From assembly GCA_003615045.1 (NCBI GenBank), contig ML014208.1, positions 1 to 64,000 of the forward strand: a stretch of DNA of 64,000 bases, written 5' to 3'. Each line of letters begins with the position of its first letter. Within the stretch, counting starts at the first letter, position 1. The position numbers and the translations under genes were made by a program. This DNA is from Caulochytrium protostelioides. Lineage: Eukaryota > Chytridiomycota > Caulochytriomycetes > Caulochytriales > Caulochytriaceae. Shown here piece by piece: positions 50,332 through 62,673 of this stretch. The notes beneath the pieces were generated by a model. That model did not search any database. It was not told the origin of the DNA and saw only the letters and a program-made list of their open reading frames with translations.

Positions 50332-51859
50332 ATGTCGTTTGGTTCCATCGCCGCGTACAAGGGCAGCACGCCCACCTACAAGGCGCTCATCGCTGCCAAG
50401 TACGGCAAGCTCGATGTTTCGCTGAAGAACATTGAGATGCACAAGGACAACAAGACCCCCGAGTTCCTGGCCAAGTTCCCCTTCGGCAAGGTCCCCGCCT
50501 TCACCGGCGCTGACGGCTACACCATCTTCGAGTCCAGCGCCATCGCCCAGTACGGTATGTATCCAGCGTAATCATTCTCTGGCGGGTTTTTAGAATGGAC
50601 AGCGGAACGTGATTATGCTAAGGGGTATGATGATAGCTAGGACGGCATGGGCCGACAATCCCGTGCCGTCTCAAACCTTTTGTAACAATCCCTAACCGAA
50701 CATATGGATGTGGAGAACAGTGAGATAGCTGATCCTTGACATACACACGCGCATTCATCAATACCTGCCAGACTATATCAATCATCTCGCCGCAATGATT
50801 CATTAATCATCATGACTCATGATTTTCTTTTCTCTCCGTTTCGTTGATTACTGCTCCGTAGTCGCTGCCTCGGGCTCTGCTAAGGACCAACTCCTCGGCT
50901 CTGACATCAAGACCCAGGCTCAGATCACCCAGTGGGTCGACTCGATTAGCAACGAGCTCCAGCACTCCGTTGTTGTCTGGGTTTACGCCCTGCTCGGCTA
51001 CTACCCGTGGAACGCCGACGCTGTGTCGCGTGCCCAGACCGATGTCAAGCGTGTCCTGTCGGTCCTCGACGGCGTGTTCTTGTCCCGCACCTTCCTGGTC
51101 GGCGACAAGGTCACCCTTGCCGACATCTCGGCCGTCTGTGCCCTCTACCACTTCTACACGGTGGTCCTGGATCCCGAGCACCGTGCCCCGTACCCGAACC
51201 TGAACCGCTGGTTCGAGACTTGCATCAACCAGCCCGAGTTCAAGGCCGTCCTTGGCGAGGTCAAGTTCTGCGAGAAGCAGCCCACCAAGCCCCAGGCCAA
51301 GGCCGCCCCCAAGGAGGCTAGCAAGCCCGCCAAGGCTGCTGCCCCCGCCAAGGAGGCCGGTGACGAGTCGCCCGCTGCCGAGAAGCCCAAGGAGAAGAAC
51401 CCCCTCGACCTCCTCCCCAAGTCCTCGTTCGTTCTTGATGAGTGGAAGCGCTTCTACTCGAACAACGACACCCGCCCCACCGCCATCAACTGGTTCTGGG
51501 ACAAGTTTGACCCGGAGGGCTACTCCATCTGGCGCGTGAGCTACCGCTACAACTCGGAGCTGACCCAGACCTTCATGTCCTCCAACCTGGTCGGCGGCTT
51601 CTTCCAGCGCCTTGACCGCGCCCGCAAGTACGCTTTCGGCAACCTTCTCGTCCTCGGCGAGAACAACAACAATGAGATCTTTGGCTACTTTGTCATCCGC
51701 GGCCAGGATGTGCCCTTCGAGGTCAGCGACACCCCCGACTACCCGTCCTTCGAGTTCACCAAGATGACCAAGGACGAGTGCAAGGAGGAGTTTGATGCTG
51801 TTCTCGCCTGGGAAGATGTCAAGGGCAAGAAGTGCGCTGACGGCAAGACCTTCAAGTAA
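50332..51859 (+). CDS. Translation elongation factor eEF1B gamma subunit (two exons)
   Basis: The CDS is 50332-50554 joined to 50862-51859 (406 residues). The protein is the structural subunit of the eEF1B complex that recharges eEF1A with GTP. An N-terminal glutathione-transferase-like domain spans both exons (SIAAYKGSTPTYKALIAAKY, KVPAFTGADGYTIFESSAIA, then LADISAVCALYHFY). A Lys/Ala/Pro hinge lies near 205-250, and the conserved EF1G domain follows (FVLDEWKRFYSNND, WDKFDPEGYSIWRVSYRYN, SSNLVGGFFQRLD, ending near GKTFK). The intron has GTATGT and TAG borders, and the split codon G|TC restores the frame as AQYVAASGS. The start is in a perfect context (gccaccATG). It is also called EEF1G, or TEF3/TEF4 in yeast. 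Confidence 0.96.
50555..50861 (+). other. Intron of the eEF1B-gamma gene
   Basis: A 307-base GTATGT...TAG intron, phase 1, less GC-rich than the exons, with a pyrimidine-rich end (TTTTCTTTTCTCTCCG). Confidence 0.92.
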
Positions 51860-52572
51860 ACAGCTCTTCCCTTTCTTGGGTGATGCAACGCATTTTCCTG
51901 CTTGATGGGTTGGCGCGCATTGGATGGCGCGCATGGTGTAACAAATAACATTTTTTTTTTCGTTTTGCTTCTTTGTGACGTTTTCTTGCTGACGGCGATG
52001 GGTAGAGGGGTATCATCGAGGGTGATCAGGCATCATCTCGTTTCGTGCGCCTGAAAGCAGGTTCATTAGGCCATTTCGGATCCGGTGATGGCGCCACACC
52101 TGGCACGATCCGGCTCCGCCCTCGTCCGCTTCCCGCCACAGGGGGCATCTCAACTCCGACGCTAAGGCCCCGTCCCGAGGCAGAGAAAGCTGTGCGGCAT
52201 CACATTGACACGCTGTCGAGCGTCATCCGCCAACATAGCTGCCATCGTCGATCGCCCAATGCGGATCGTCATGACCTCGGCTCATGGGGGCGCCGTGACT
52301 TTCGCTTGGCTTCAGCCCTGAGTGTTACTTTCCTCCCCAACCGCTGGTTCCGCGGCAGCTGCCCGCCGCCAGTATTTTTGAACGCCGTCTGACTGCTCTG
52401 CATCGAACGCATCGACGCAGAACGGGTAGCTGCTTTCTGCACAGAGGCCGCTCGAACAGCCTCTGGCGCTGTGCGTGGGCGGTGGTGGTCGGCACGATTT
52501 AATTTCGGTTTCGATTGGGAGCGCCGCTGCAGCATCACCCCGCCGCCGTGCAGTGTGAGCGGAGGCAGGCAC
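51860..52572. other. Spacer, no gene recognised
   Basis: About 710 bases between eEF1B-gamma and the pseudouridine synthase. A T-run at 51952-51970 is in the probable 3' UTR. The frame of the next gene stays open upstream of its ATG through a GTG at 52471, but that part is not conserved-looking. Confidence 0.5.
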
Positions 52573-54555
52573 ATGACGTGCGACGCGGCGCCTTGCGCCA
52601 AACGAGCCAAGCGACAGGTCGCGGCCGCAGACGACGACGCGACGACGCATAAGCCGATGATCACCGCCATGCCCACGACGGCGATGGCGAGGGCCACGGC
52701 GGCAGCAGCGATCCCTGCGGCGATCCATGCCGCATGCCGCGACCTCCCCAGACGCGCCGCGCCGGCCGTCGGCGCCACGGCGGGTCAGCCGAAGCCGTCG
52801 ATGCCATCGTCATCGCCGTCGATCCCGCCGCCTACGGTGCCGCTCGCGCCACCCCCGCCGGTGTGGTATACCGAGGGTCGCCTCCGCAAAGTCCAGCCGT
52901 ACCCGTATGTGTATACGTCGCGCATGAAAGGCCGATGGCTGGGCCGCACGCTCATGGACGTCTTTGCCACCGAGTTTCTGGACCAAACGGCTGATGTATA
53001 CGCGGACAAGATCGACCGTGGCTTCATCACGCTCAACGGCTCGCGGGCTCGGCCTGACCATGTCCTCGGGCCCAACGACGTGCTGCGCCACGCGCTCCAC
53101 CGCCACGAGCCGCCGATCCTCGCGACTCCGCCGACGCTGCTGTATGCGGACGCACAGCTCGTGGTGGTGGACAAACCGCCGTCGGTGCCCGTTCACCCCT
53201 CGGGACGCTACCACTTCCAGACGCTGACGGCGCTGCTGGCCGCGCCACCGCTCGCGCTCGGCGAGCTCTACCCCGTCAACCGCATCGATCGCCTTACCTC
53301 CGGCATCGTGCTGCTCGCGCGCACGCCGCGCGCTGCCGCGCGCATGGGCGCCGCCATGGCTGCGCGCCGGCTCGCCAAGACCTATCTTGCGGTCGTCCGC
53401 GGGCGCTTTCCCGACAGCGCCACGATGGCCGCTCCCCTCGTCTGCGCGGCGCCCATCGCCTGCGTCGAGTTCAAGATGGGTCTCAACCACGTCGACGCCG
53501 CGAACGGCAAGCCGTGCGAAACGCATTTCGTGAAGCTTGCTGACGGCTGGTTGCCCGCGGCGTCCGCGGAGCACTCACTCCCGGGGTCGGCCAAGACGTC
53601 GGTCACGGGGTCGGCAGACGATGCCCGTGAACTCGTGTCGCTCGTGCTGTGCCGCCCCGTCACGGGCCGGACCCACCAGATCCGCGTGCACCTGCAGCAC
53701 CTGGGCCACCCGATCGCTAACGATCCGCTGTATGCGACGTCGCCCTGGGGCCGTGTCGACTCCGCGACGCTTGCCGGGCTCACCGGCGCCGAGCGCACCG
53801 CCCTGCTCGCCCGGCTGCGCGACGCTTGCTACCCTGCCCACGGGACCCCGCCGCCGCCTGGCCCTGCCGCCGCCGGCGTCGCAGCGACGGCCCCGGCGGC
53901 GCCGGTCACCGCCGGACATAGCGACGGCACGACCGACGCTGCGTCACCGACAACGACGCCGTCGCTGATCTCCACGCTGGTTGTTGGCACCGTTGATGGC
54001 ACCGAGGCCGGCGTCGCAGTCGCCGGCGCGCAATCGTCGCCGCCACCGCACGCCGACAAGATGGCGCCACTTGCGTACGACGCGCAGTGTCCCGAATGCC
54101 TGCGCGGGCCGCTGCCCGATCCCCAGCCGACCGAGTGCTTGCTCTGGCTGCATGCATGGCAGTACCGTGCCCAGGGCCCGGCGGACGGGATCTCGACCGC
54201 GGGCCCTGCCGCGGCGGACGGAGCGCCAGCGCGGCCCGCGGCAGCGACGGCGACGGCCTCGATTCTCGAGAAGGCAGCGCCGCGCGCGCCGTTGTCCAAG
54301 AAACAGCAGAAGCGCCAGGCGCGATACGACCAGCGGCGCGCGCATGCGGCGGCCGCCGAACAAAAAGCGGCCGCGTCTGAAGCCGCGGTGACCGATGCGT
54401 CGGTGCTTGCACAGCACGAATGGGTCTTCCGGACGCCGCTGCCGCCGTGGGCGGGCCGCCTGTTTCCCCATTGGTCGCCGGATCCCTCGTTACTACCGCC
54501 CGTTACGACCGTAAAGACGCCAGCATCAAGAGGCGACGGCGACGCCGCCTCGTGA
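52573..54555 (+). CDS. RluA-family pseudouridine synthase (Rib2/Pus8-Pus9 type)
   Basis: A 660-residue enzyme predicted to isomerise uridine to pseudouridine, in relatives at position 32 of cytosolic or mitochondrial tRNAs. The N-terminal 95 residues are disordered. Then comes the family block RLRKVQPYPYVYTSRMKGRW, an S4-like segment (ADKIDRGFITLNG, VLRHALHRHEPP), and the core YADAQLVVVDKPPSVPVHP. The catalytic motif VNRIDRLTSGIVLL has Asp239, followed by KTYLAVVRGRFP, GRTHQIRVHLQHLGHPIAND and PLYA. Near the C-terminus AQCPEC...PLPDPQP-TECLLWLHAWQY matches the Cys-containing tail of Rib2/Pus9 proteins. About 100 Ala/Pro/Thr-rich residues are inserted between core and tail. I start at the ATG at 52573; an upstream in-frame start would need GTG. 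No riboflavin deaminase domain is seen, so it is the Pus9-like form. Confidence 0.93.
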   Translation: MTCDAAPCAKRAKRQVAAADDDATTHKPMITAMPTTAMARATAAAAIPAAIHAACRDLPRRAAPAVGATAGQPKPSMPSSSPSIPPPTVPLAPPPPVWYTEGRLRKVQPYPYVYTSRMKGRWLGRTLMDVFATEFLDQTADVYADKIDRGFITLNGSRARPDHVLGPNDVLRHALHRHEPPILATPPTLLYADAQLVVVDKPPSVPVHPSGRYHFQTLTALLAAPPLALGELYPVNRIDRLTSGIVLLARTPRAAARMGAAMAARRLAKTYLAVVRGRFPDSATMAAPLVCAAPIACVEFKMGLNHVDAANGKPCETHFVKLADGWLPAASAEHSLPGSAKTSVTGSADDARELVSLVLCRPVTGRTHQIRVHLQHLGHPIANDPLYATSPWGRVDSATLAGLTGAERTALLARLRDACYPAHGTPPPPGPAAAGVAATAPAAPVTAGHSDGTTDAASPTTTPSLISTLVVGTVDGTEAGVAVAGAQSSPPPHADKMAPLAYDAQCPECLRGPLPDPQPTECLLWLHAWQYRAQGPADGISTAGPAAADGAPARPAAATATASILEKAAPRAPLSKKQQKRQARYDQRRAHAAAAEQKAAASEAAVTDASVLAQHEWVFRTPLPPWAGRLFPHWSPDPSLLPPVTTVKTPASRGDGDAAS

Positions 54556-55003
54556 TGCTGGCGCTGGAAGTTTTCGGTGTTAGTTGATCCTCTACCTTGA
54601 CGATTAGAATGGTTCGCATGTGTCTTGTCGGTCGTTGATACGCTCACCGTGGCATCGCGTCTCTCGATCGCATGTTGTAGTCGATCGAAAGGGTGGGGAG
54701 CCTCCTTCCGTGGCAACACTTCGTGTCGTCGCGAGGGAACAAACACCATCGACCATGCCGCGTTATATAGAACCGGAGCGTCACGCGACAGTTTCTCTTT
54801 TCCGTTTGGTGATTGTGTAAAGGATGCGAAGACATGTGATTAAGCAATGGAATATAAATAACTACCCATGCGAACCTGCCGCGGGCAAAGGAGAGCGATG
54901 ACCGCTCCCTCACACCCGCAGCTCACGTGCCGAGGCGCACCAAAGCGGCCCGCGACGCCAAGAAAACGCCGCGGCCCTCAGTGGACCGTGCGACAGACCA
55001 TGC
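54556..55003. other. Convergent spacer
   Basis: About 450 bases between the pseudouridine synthase stop and the ubiquitin-S27a stop. It includes GAATATAAATAA at 54849-54860. No gene recognised. Confidence 0.5.
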
Positions 55004-55522
<519 letters not shown>

Positions 55523-56372
55523 TCATCCGAAAAGGAGGTACGAAGGTCAGTTCAGCGATTTCAAAGCAGGATACCCATAATGTATTCAGTTCTGCCACGT
55601 CCTGTGGCAGGATGTGGTGCTGTTAACCGTCGGCGCTATTTGAGCGGCAGAGACCGTCGATGCTGGGACTGAACAAGCGTTATTGTCATCCGGCGACTAT
55701 CCGCATGGTAGGCTTCCCGCATGGTAGACGCCAACCATGGCGTTTGAAAAATGAAAGCGTTACCTAACGGGGGGTTAAGGGGACGGGTTGGGGGGGGGGA
55801 AGGGGTTGGGGTGTGTGAACGGTATCGGCTCCGTCGGACTAGCTTACTGGTACGTGACCACAGGAAGCATCTTTATCAAACAGGGCAAACGATACACACA
55901 ACGTGGTCTAGTGACCCTGCCCTCTTTTTGTTGTGTCTGCGGGCACGTCCATACGTCGCCGCTCGCGGGCGGCCGCTCTGGACCACTTCCTTCCTTCCGA
56001 CGCGGTCGGGCCCATGGTGGACAGGACCGGTATGGTCTTTCATGGTTTTGGTCGTCTCGGTGGGTGGTCGCGGCACCCGGCGTCGCGGGGCCATCCTGTT
56101 TCGGGGACTCGCGGCGCGTCGTGCATCCCCGCTCGCTCGCGCCGAGCCCGCCGAGCCCGCCACCTGCGCCGTGGCGTGGCCAGGCCAGGCCAGGCGAGGC
56201 CTGGCCAGGCCTGGTGCCGCCGCTGGGTGGGTTCGTGGGCCGCGAGCCCACGGGCAGGCCTGTCCGCGGCGAGCTGGCCATCGGGACCGCTGGGCGGGCC
56301 ATCCGGGTAGGGGACCCTAGCGAGGCGCTGCGAGGTCCCACCCCGACTCCGGCGAGGCCGCCAGCCATGGGT

Positions 56373-56463
56373 GCTAGGCTAGGCGAGGCTAGGCGAGGCT
56401 CGACCAGGCGAGGCTAGACCAGGCGAGGCTCGACCAGGCGAGGCTAGACCAGGCGAGGCCAGG
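56373..56463. repeat. 15-bp tandem repeat built on AGGCGAGGCT
   Basis: Units AGGCGAGGCTAGACC and AGGCGAGGCTCGACC alternate, preceded by shorter AGGCT-AGGCG copies. Confidence 0.85.
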
Positions 56464-59437
56464 TCCGATGGCCAGGCTCGCGTGAGCTACCCAGCAAGAC
56501 GGCCCGCCCGAAAGCGTCGCACAAACGGCGGCTGGGACGGCGCGAGGACGAGACCCCCTCGCCCCAACGAGGGCGAGCGGTCGCCCCAGACATCCACGGC
56601 CCTGTCGGAGTCCCCGCCGTGCGGCGCTCCATAGGGGCGATGACCGAACCCCATCAGGGGGCGGCGCTATGCGGCTGCGCCACACTCCCCGAAAAAGTCA
56701 GCGGCAACGTGGCGCAGTCGATGGCGCAGCCCAAGACCTGGAAATTCGCCGACCTCCGAACCGACCGACCCGCACGACTCACCCGACGGAGGAGCGAGAA
56801 GTGAGGAGCAAGCGTGCCCGGCTCGTCTGGTCAGTACAGCGACGCCTATGCCCAACTGGCGACTGCGCGAGCCGAACGTTTCATCGTGTCCGAACGGCTT
56901 TTGATGCGGCACGTGCCATCAGGGCCTTTTTCAGTTTCCTCCTTGCCCGGAGGCCGCCACGAACCAAGCTGCCTGGTGGAGGTTCATGACATACTCCTTT
57001 CTCGAGATGCTGACAGGGGGCCTTTTTTTTTTCTATGAAAGTGCGGGCGGGCCGGCGGGCGAGATCGGGTTGGCCGCCGAGCGTATTGCATGACCCCATG
57101 CTCGGCCAAAAAGCACCGTATCGCATGCAGCGGCGGGCCGTCGACGACGAGAAGCAACCAGTGCCAGTAAAACGCCATGCGACGCCAAATGCAGCACACC
57201 AGGAAACGGCGATACGCCGCCGCAGTGACAACAAACACAGAGCCCCCGCGGGAATCGTTCGACCACCGATCAGCACACACGTCAGTCCTATCCCCTCCCG
57301 TCAACGGGATGTTCTCGCAAATACCGCTGTGTGACTCCCCCACCCATTATGTCGCGTCGCGGCACTCATCGCACGAGATGGATGCGAAGACGAAGGAGAG
57401 GTGGCGCAAGTCGGCGAGTCGGCGATGCCGCATGGCTTTTATACCGCGTCACCTTTCCATCGAACGAAGCGACGCCGATTTCGATGACAACGCCGACGTT
57501 GGTGGTGATCACGACCGCGATGGCGATACGATACCATCATGGCCGCGTGGAAACCGCCTCACGTGGCTTTCCAGAATGTCATGCCACGTGGCGAGTTCGA
57601 TGCAGTGCTTCATGAGTACGCTCATGCCATGGCCCCCGTCGATTGCACAGTGTTGTGTTGTGTGACGCGGCGCCTCCGTGTGCATCTGATTTTGTTCCTG
57701 GCGGGTGAAGGACCCGGCAGCGAAATTCTGGAACTGGCCTGGTCACCCAAAGATCAAGATGAGCCGGTGTGGCGGTGCGCACGCCTTCCAATACGTGTTT
57801 GCGAGAAATTCCGCTTTCACCTGGTGATCGGAAAGGATCCGAAGCGCGATGGCTCGATGGCCGCACGCGCATCGCTTCCCCGTCATGGCAGATCGCGGAG
57901 TTGCTGCCAGTCGTCACGATCTGCCGCCGGCGGCGAGTCGACCCACCGTCGGGATGGGGCGCGGTCGCGCAGGTGAGTGCTGTGGGGCCGTAGGGATCGC
58001 CGACGCTGGGTGCTGGGCGCATGCGCGTGCCCCGTTGTGTCATCGCCGCTGCCGTCGCCGCCCTTGCCCCGAGGGCGCCCAATTGACCCTGGCCAAAGCC
58101 GGGACAGGGTCGCGAGGGCGAATGCGGGGGGAATGACTTGCTCTCAGTGATGTCAGCCAGAATTGGCGATCGCCGTTTGCCGGTGTTGCCACACCGAAGC
58201 GCGCTTGATCTTGATGGTTTAATAATACGCCGACGCGGCGCGATGGCCTGGAACGCCCACGCGCATGCCCCGGCACCGTCCGCGCGCGGGCATTGGATGT
58301 TTTCGTCCGGACGACGAGAGACGACAGCGCGTTCTGCCGGCGCGATGGCGAGCTCGCGAGCACACGTGCCGTCTGTTGGGTCCCTGGCCCGGCATGTTCT
58401 ACCGAGCGATCGAAATAGCGAGACGAGGCGATACGTCTCCTTCGCCGCTTCCTTCTGCTTCTCCTTCGGCTTGGGCTTGCGCCCGCACGTCCGAGCTCTC
58501 TCTACTGTCTCCATAACCCGTCTATTTTTCGCAGAGGCAGCCGCCTGAGGCGAGTGCTGATTGCGTTGGTCATGGGCAAGGTCATGGGCATGGTCACGAC
58601 CCTTCCCCTCCCGCCTCGCAGCCGCTGAAGGGGTCAGTGAGGGTCAATGGGGGGTGCGTGTGTGCCATCAGAGGGTGATGAAGCGGGAGCAGGGGAGGCG
58701 TTCGGGGGACCGATCAGGGCTGGTGGAAAGCCTGCAGACGGGGGGCACCCGCAGGACGAGGTGACCGGTATGCAACCCGCTTCACGCGGCTCAACTCGGC
58801 TTAACGCCATCCGACCGGGCCCGAATATTCCGGATCCTGGGCAGAGAGCCGCCGCCATCGGGGTCGGGCCTCCAGCAGTGATCTAGTGCGGCGGACCGGA
58901 GGCTACCGACCGAGCGGAGGTGCCGTGCGTGGTGGTCCTGTCAGAGACGACGAAACGCCTCCCGTCCGGATGATGCTCCAGGCCATTCGCCTTCGACCGA
59001 CAAAGCGCCGCCGGACGTCCACACGAGCGACGGTTGGCGGTGGACTCGTCGACGCGAGGTGAGGAGATGCGGCCTCTCGCGCGGCTGGCGTCCGTCCGCG
59101 TTTCCGGCGGATCATCGGATGCCGATATCGATGCCGATGTCGCGGGGACGGGCGGCTGCGCCTTGACGACGACCACGGCTCGTTCGCTCGCTCGATGGCG
59201 TATCTGCCGCTTGAACGGCACCGGCGCCGCTCCAGGGCCGACCCTCGGACGCCGCCGGCTTCCCGCGAGCGTGTCCGAACCTGTAGAAGGCGAAGCGCGC
59301 GGTCTGCGCGCCTCTTCCAGGAAGTGTTCCGTGTCAGAGTCCATGGTCGTCCCAACGCCTCGGGCGGAGCTGTTTGAAGTGGAGGTCATCCGCTCGCCGG
59401 CTGCGCGTATCGCATCGATCCTGAGAGACATGGCTAT

Positions 59438-59470
59438 GGCTCGGCTCGGCTCGGCTCGGTTCGGCTCGGC
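59438..59470. repeat. Pentamer repeat (GGCTC)n
   Basis: About six GGCTC/GGTTC units in spacer DNA. Confidence 0.85.
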
Positions 59471-60414
59471 AACGACATGGACGACGCCAGCAGACCGGGA
59501 CATGGACGACGACGACCACCGACAACCACGTGGGCAACGACGCGAAGGGCATCCGAAAGGCATATATATATACACACACACACCCACGGTGCATCCAACT
59601 AGTGTGATCGGACGTGCCTGATCGTAAGTCGACTTCGGCGAATCCCCTCCAGAACAGCGACGTCTTGTGCCGGGTTCGCAAAGGCAAGCGGCTCGCCTTC
59701 CCGCTCGCTAACGTCCGCTCGTCTCTCCCTTCTCACTTTTTTTTCTCTGCTTTTCAGTCTGCGCCGACACCAGCTGTGTTGTTGTTTGGACACCCACCCA
59801 CTATCGTTTTCTTTTGGCGATTCTGGCGGCACGGGGCTGCGGCGGCGACGATCCCTGAATCATCGAACCCCCCACAGGTCGCACTGGCCCCGCCCAGCCC
59901 CGCTCGCCTGCCCCGCCACACGCGATCGCTCCGAGCGACGACGGCCGATCCCGCCACAGTCCGGCCCCTGGTAGCTCGCTCGTCGCTGGACCATACCCAT
60001 CCGCAGACGCTGAGCATCGTTGCGAGTCGCCAAGCCATCCACGACCACCGCTTCCGCGTACCGCCACGCCGAGCGTCGCTTGATTCCGATCTCTGATTCC
60101 CTAATTTGGGGTCCCGAGCCGTGCCGGCGATCCGCGCCGGAGCCACCGCCATCGAGTGCGGCGGGCGGCGACCTCCTACTTCCGCTCCTGCTTTGACCCG
60201 TCGGCTGTGGCATTGCCCGCCTTGACAACTCCCGACGCTCTTACCCTTCATATCCCGTTCAGGAAGCCTCTCGATCGGCTCCGTTCATGGGGCCAGCCAC
60301 ACAACACCGTGTCATATTGGGCCGACTGCTTCGCTGGTGATTCGCCATCGCCGACGGATCGGCGGGGGCCATTGCTTTTTCAGTCGTCTCCGTTCGCTTG
60401 TTAAGGTTGTCACC

Positions 60415-62379
60415 ATGCAGAAGGCACGCAGGACGCTGTCGACGCAAGCCGTCTCGGCGCCGCAGGCCTCGGTGCTCACCCTCGCCTCGGGCTCGCCATC
60501 GGCCTGCCCGTCGGCCTCCCTCTCCTCCCGCGCGCAAGCGCTCGCCGAAGCTGAGGCCGAAGAAGCCCGCGCCAAGACCCACCGCCTCAAGCATGGTGCC
60601 TCTTCACAGGGCCACGCCGCCGCCCAACAGCGTGCGGTCGACCGCCGCCGCCTCTCGAACGGCGTCACTGTGCCCCGCTTCGACCTTTACCGCATCGCCG
60701 ACAGCGACCCACCTACGCTCCCGCTGTCCGCACTGCTGGACGCCCTCTACGCCGCCGAAGAAAGCCGCTTCCTCGTGGCGTTGCTCGAGCAGAGCGCGCG
60801 GCATCAGTCGCGCCTGCTGTTTTGGGCGACGCGGCTCGTGCACCTCTTTATTGAGGCGTCGCTGGACCATTTGACCATGACGAACGTCGCGGCGGCGATG
60901 CTTGTGGGACCGCGGCCGCGCGGCACCAGCAGCACCCACGGCAGCCATCGCCGTCCTTCCCGCCGCATCTCGCTGGATCTTGCGGCCAGCGCATCCATGA
61001 CGGCCGATACGGCGGCCGCCCCCGGTTCGGACGACGCCTCATCATCACCCGCGAGCGCGGTCGCACCGGCACTGGCAACAAGTACGGCGTCAGTGCAGCC
61101 GACGCCGTCACCGCCGCGCCCCTTCGTGCTCGACGCGGCCATGCTACGTGAAGCATTCTCGCTAGTGGCGCAGCAGTCGCACAGCGAGTCGCAGAGCGAG
61201 TCTCCCAGCGAGGGCGAAGGCTCGCCCGGGGGCCGGCGCTGCGGCCGCCGCGGCCGGACGGTCTCGCCGCTGGCGGCATTCCTCAACAGCATGCCCGCAG
61301 CGTTCAGCACGATGCTGGCCGATGAGGGCGGCAACCTGGATTACACGCCGGACGCAAGTCTCGAGGACGCGTGCCAGCAGCTCGCGCTGGCGCACCGCCA
61401 GCTCATCGCGGCTCAGCTTTGGCCGAGCACGGCCTACTGGGTCGAGTGCGAGCTCAAGGACGTTTTGACGCTGCACGTGCAGCCGGTGCTCGAGAACTAC
61501 AAATCGCGGCTATGGAGCGCGATCCACGGCTGGCTCGTGCCGCAGCTGACGACTGAAGCGGCCGCGCGACACGACGGGGGCTGGGCCGATGCGTCGGAAG
61601 CGACGCTGCGCGACGCGATGATGGCCCACGTCACGGCGCGTCTCGCGCAGACCTGCACGGTGGGGGGCATCCCGCTGGACCTGTTCTCGTCGGCCTCCCA
61701 CGTGCTGGCATGGACGGCGCTGTGGACGGCGCTATGGACGCGCATCGTCCAGCCCATGACGCAGGCCCTGCTGCCGTGGGAGCGCCGCCGCGTCGTGCAC
61801 GCCGCCCAGGTCGACAAGGCCGCCGCGCAGCTGCGTACGCCGGCCTCGGCCTTTGCCGCCTGCCGCCGCACCGAGTGGCTCTTTGCCGTGCGCCGGCGGC
61901 TCACCGAGCTGCAGGCCAGCGCCGCCAAGCGCTTCATGGACCACCCGCGCGCCGTCCGCGAGCAGATCGACCCGCCGGACCTGCTCGGCCACCCGGACAG
62001 CCCGGTGCTCTTCCAGGAATCGAGCCAGGCCGTCGTTGACCACGTGCTGTGCACGACCGAGACGATCCGCGCCGCGCGCCGGCGCTACCTCGTCCAGTGC
62101 GAGCGGCCGCCGGCGGTCCTGGCGGCTGCCGATGCCGACACGGCGGATATCATGGCTATCTGGTACCGCCAGTTCGACCAGGAGCCGCCCGTGCCGGTCA
62201 CCCAGCCGCGGCTGTCGGCATCCGCTTCGGCAGCGACGGCTCCCACGGCGGCTTCGATGCCGGCGGCGGCAGCGTCGACAGCACCGCCAGCCCGATTCCG
62301 CATCACCACGAATGGCTCGGTCGTGTCGCTACTCTTAGCCGGGGCATCGCTGACCGAAGAAGCGATGCCTTCGTGCTGA
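60415..62379 (+). CDS. Protein with RhoGAP-like C-terminal half domain, otherwise unknown
   Basis: A 654-residue ORF. I start at caccATG (60415); upstream the frame is open only through a GTG. After a Ser/Ala-rich leader, residues about 102-168 resemble the second half of a RhoGAP domain: LPLSALLDALYAAEE, then LLFWATRLVHLFIEASLDHL, then LTMTNVAAAMLVGP, which corresponds to the family's MTxxNLAxVFGP helix. The first half with the arginine finger is not recognisable, so GAP activity is doubtful. Residues 180-320 are low-complexity Ser/Ala/Pro. Residues about 335-590 are helical and well mixed (ACQQLALAHRQLIAAQLW, WVECELKDVLTLHVQPVLEN, YKSRLWSAIHGWLVPQL), as in a scaffold protein. A disordered tail ends in MPSC. 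It could be a divergent Rho or TORC2 regulator; this is a weak inference. Confidence 0.7.
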   Translation: MQKARRTLSTQAVSAPQASVLTLASGSPSACPSASLSSRAQALAEAEAEEARAKTHRLKHGASSQGHAAAQQRAVDRRRLSNGVTVPRFDLYRIADSDPPTLPLSALLDALYAAEESRFLVALLEQSARHQSRLLFWATRLVHLFIEASLDHLTMTNVAAAMLVGPRPRGTSSTHGSHRRPSRRISLDLAASASMTADTAAAPGSDDASSSPASAVAPALATSTASVQPTPSPPRPFVLDAAMLREAFSLVAQQSHSESQSESPSEGEGSPGGRRCGRRGRTVSPLAAFLNSMPAAFSTMLADEGGNLDYTPDASLEDACQQLALAHRQLIAAQLWPSTAYWVECELKDVLTLHVQPVLENYKSRLWSAIHGWLVPQLTTEAAARHDGGWADASEATLRDAMMAHVTARLAQTCTVGGIPLDLFSSASHVLAWTALWTALWTRIVQPMTQALLPWERRRVVHAAQVDKAAAQLRTPASAFAACRRTEWLFAVRRRLTELQASAAKRFMDHPRAVREQIDPPDLLGHPDSPVLFQESSQAVVDHVLCTTETIRAARRRYLVQCERPPAVLAAADADTADIMAIWYRQFDQEPPVPVTQPRLSASASAATAPTAASMPAAAASTAPPARFRITTNGSVVSLLLAGASLTEEAMPSC

Positions 62380-62673
62380 ATGTCGTCTGACTCCAGTGCC
62401 AACACAACGATCGCATGAGGCCAATACCACTGGCCCGGGGTAGAGCGCCGGGGCAAGCCCCATTTCGTACCCACCGATTGGTATTTGCGTGCCGCACGTA
62501 TAGATTTTTCCTTTTTTTCTTCTTGGTTTCGCACCCTCCTCGTTCCGCAAAATGGCATGACATGGAAGGGAGTATCGTTAGATATATTATTTCCGCTTTT
62601 CCGTCCTGCAGAAAAGGGCGCTGATGACGTGCATAGGATGTAGAAGAATGCATGAATGAAAGACGCGGCCTCC

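Noticed and set aside
59855-59885. A tRNA-like T-loop (GGTTCGATG on the minus strand)
   Set aside because: The T-arm stem does not close and no D-arm, anticodon arm or acceptor stem could be paired around it. No tRNA was found anywhere in the window.
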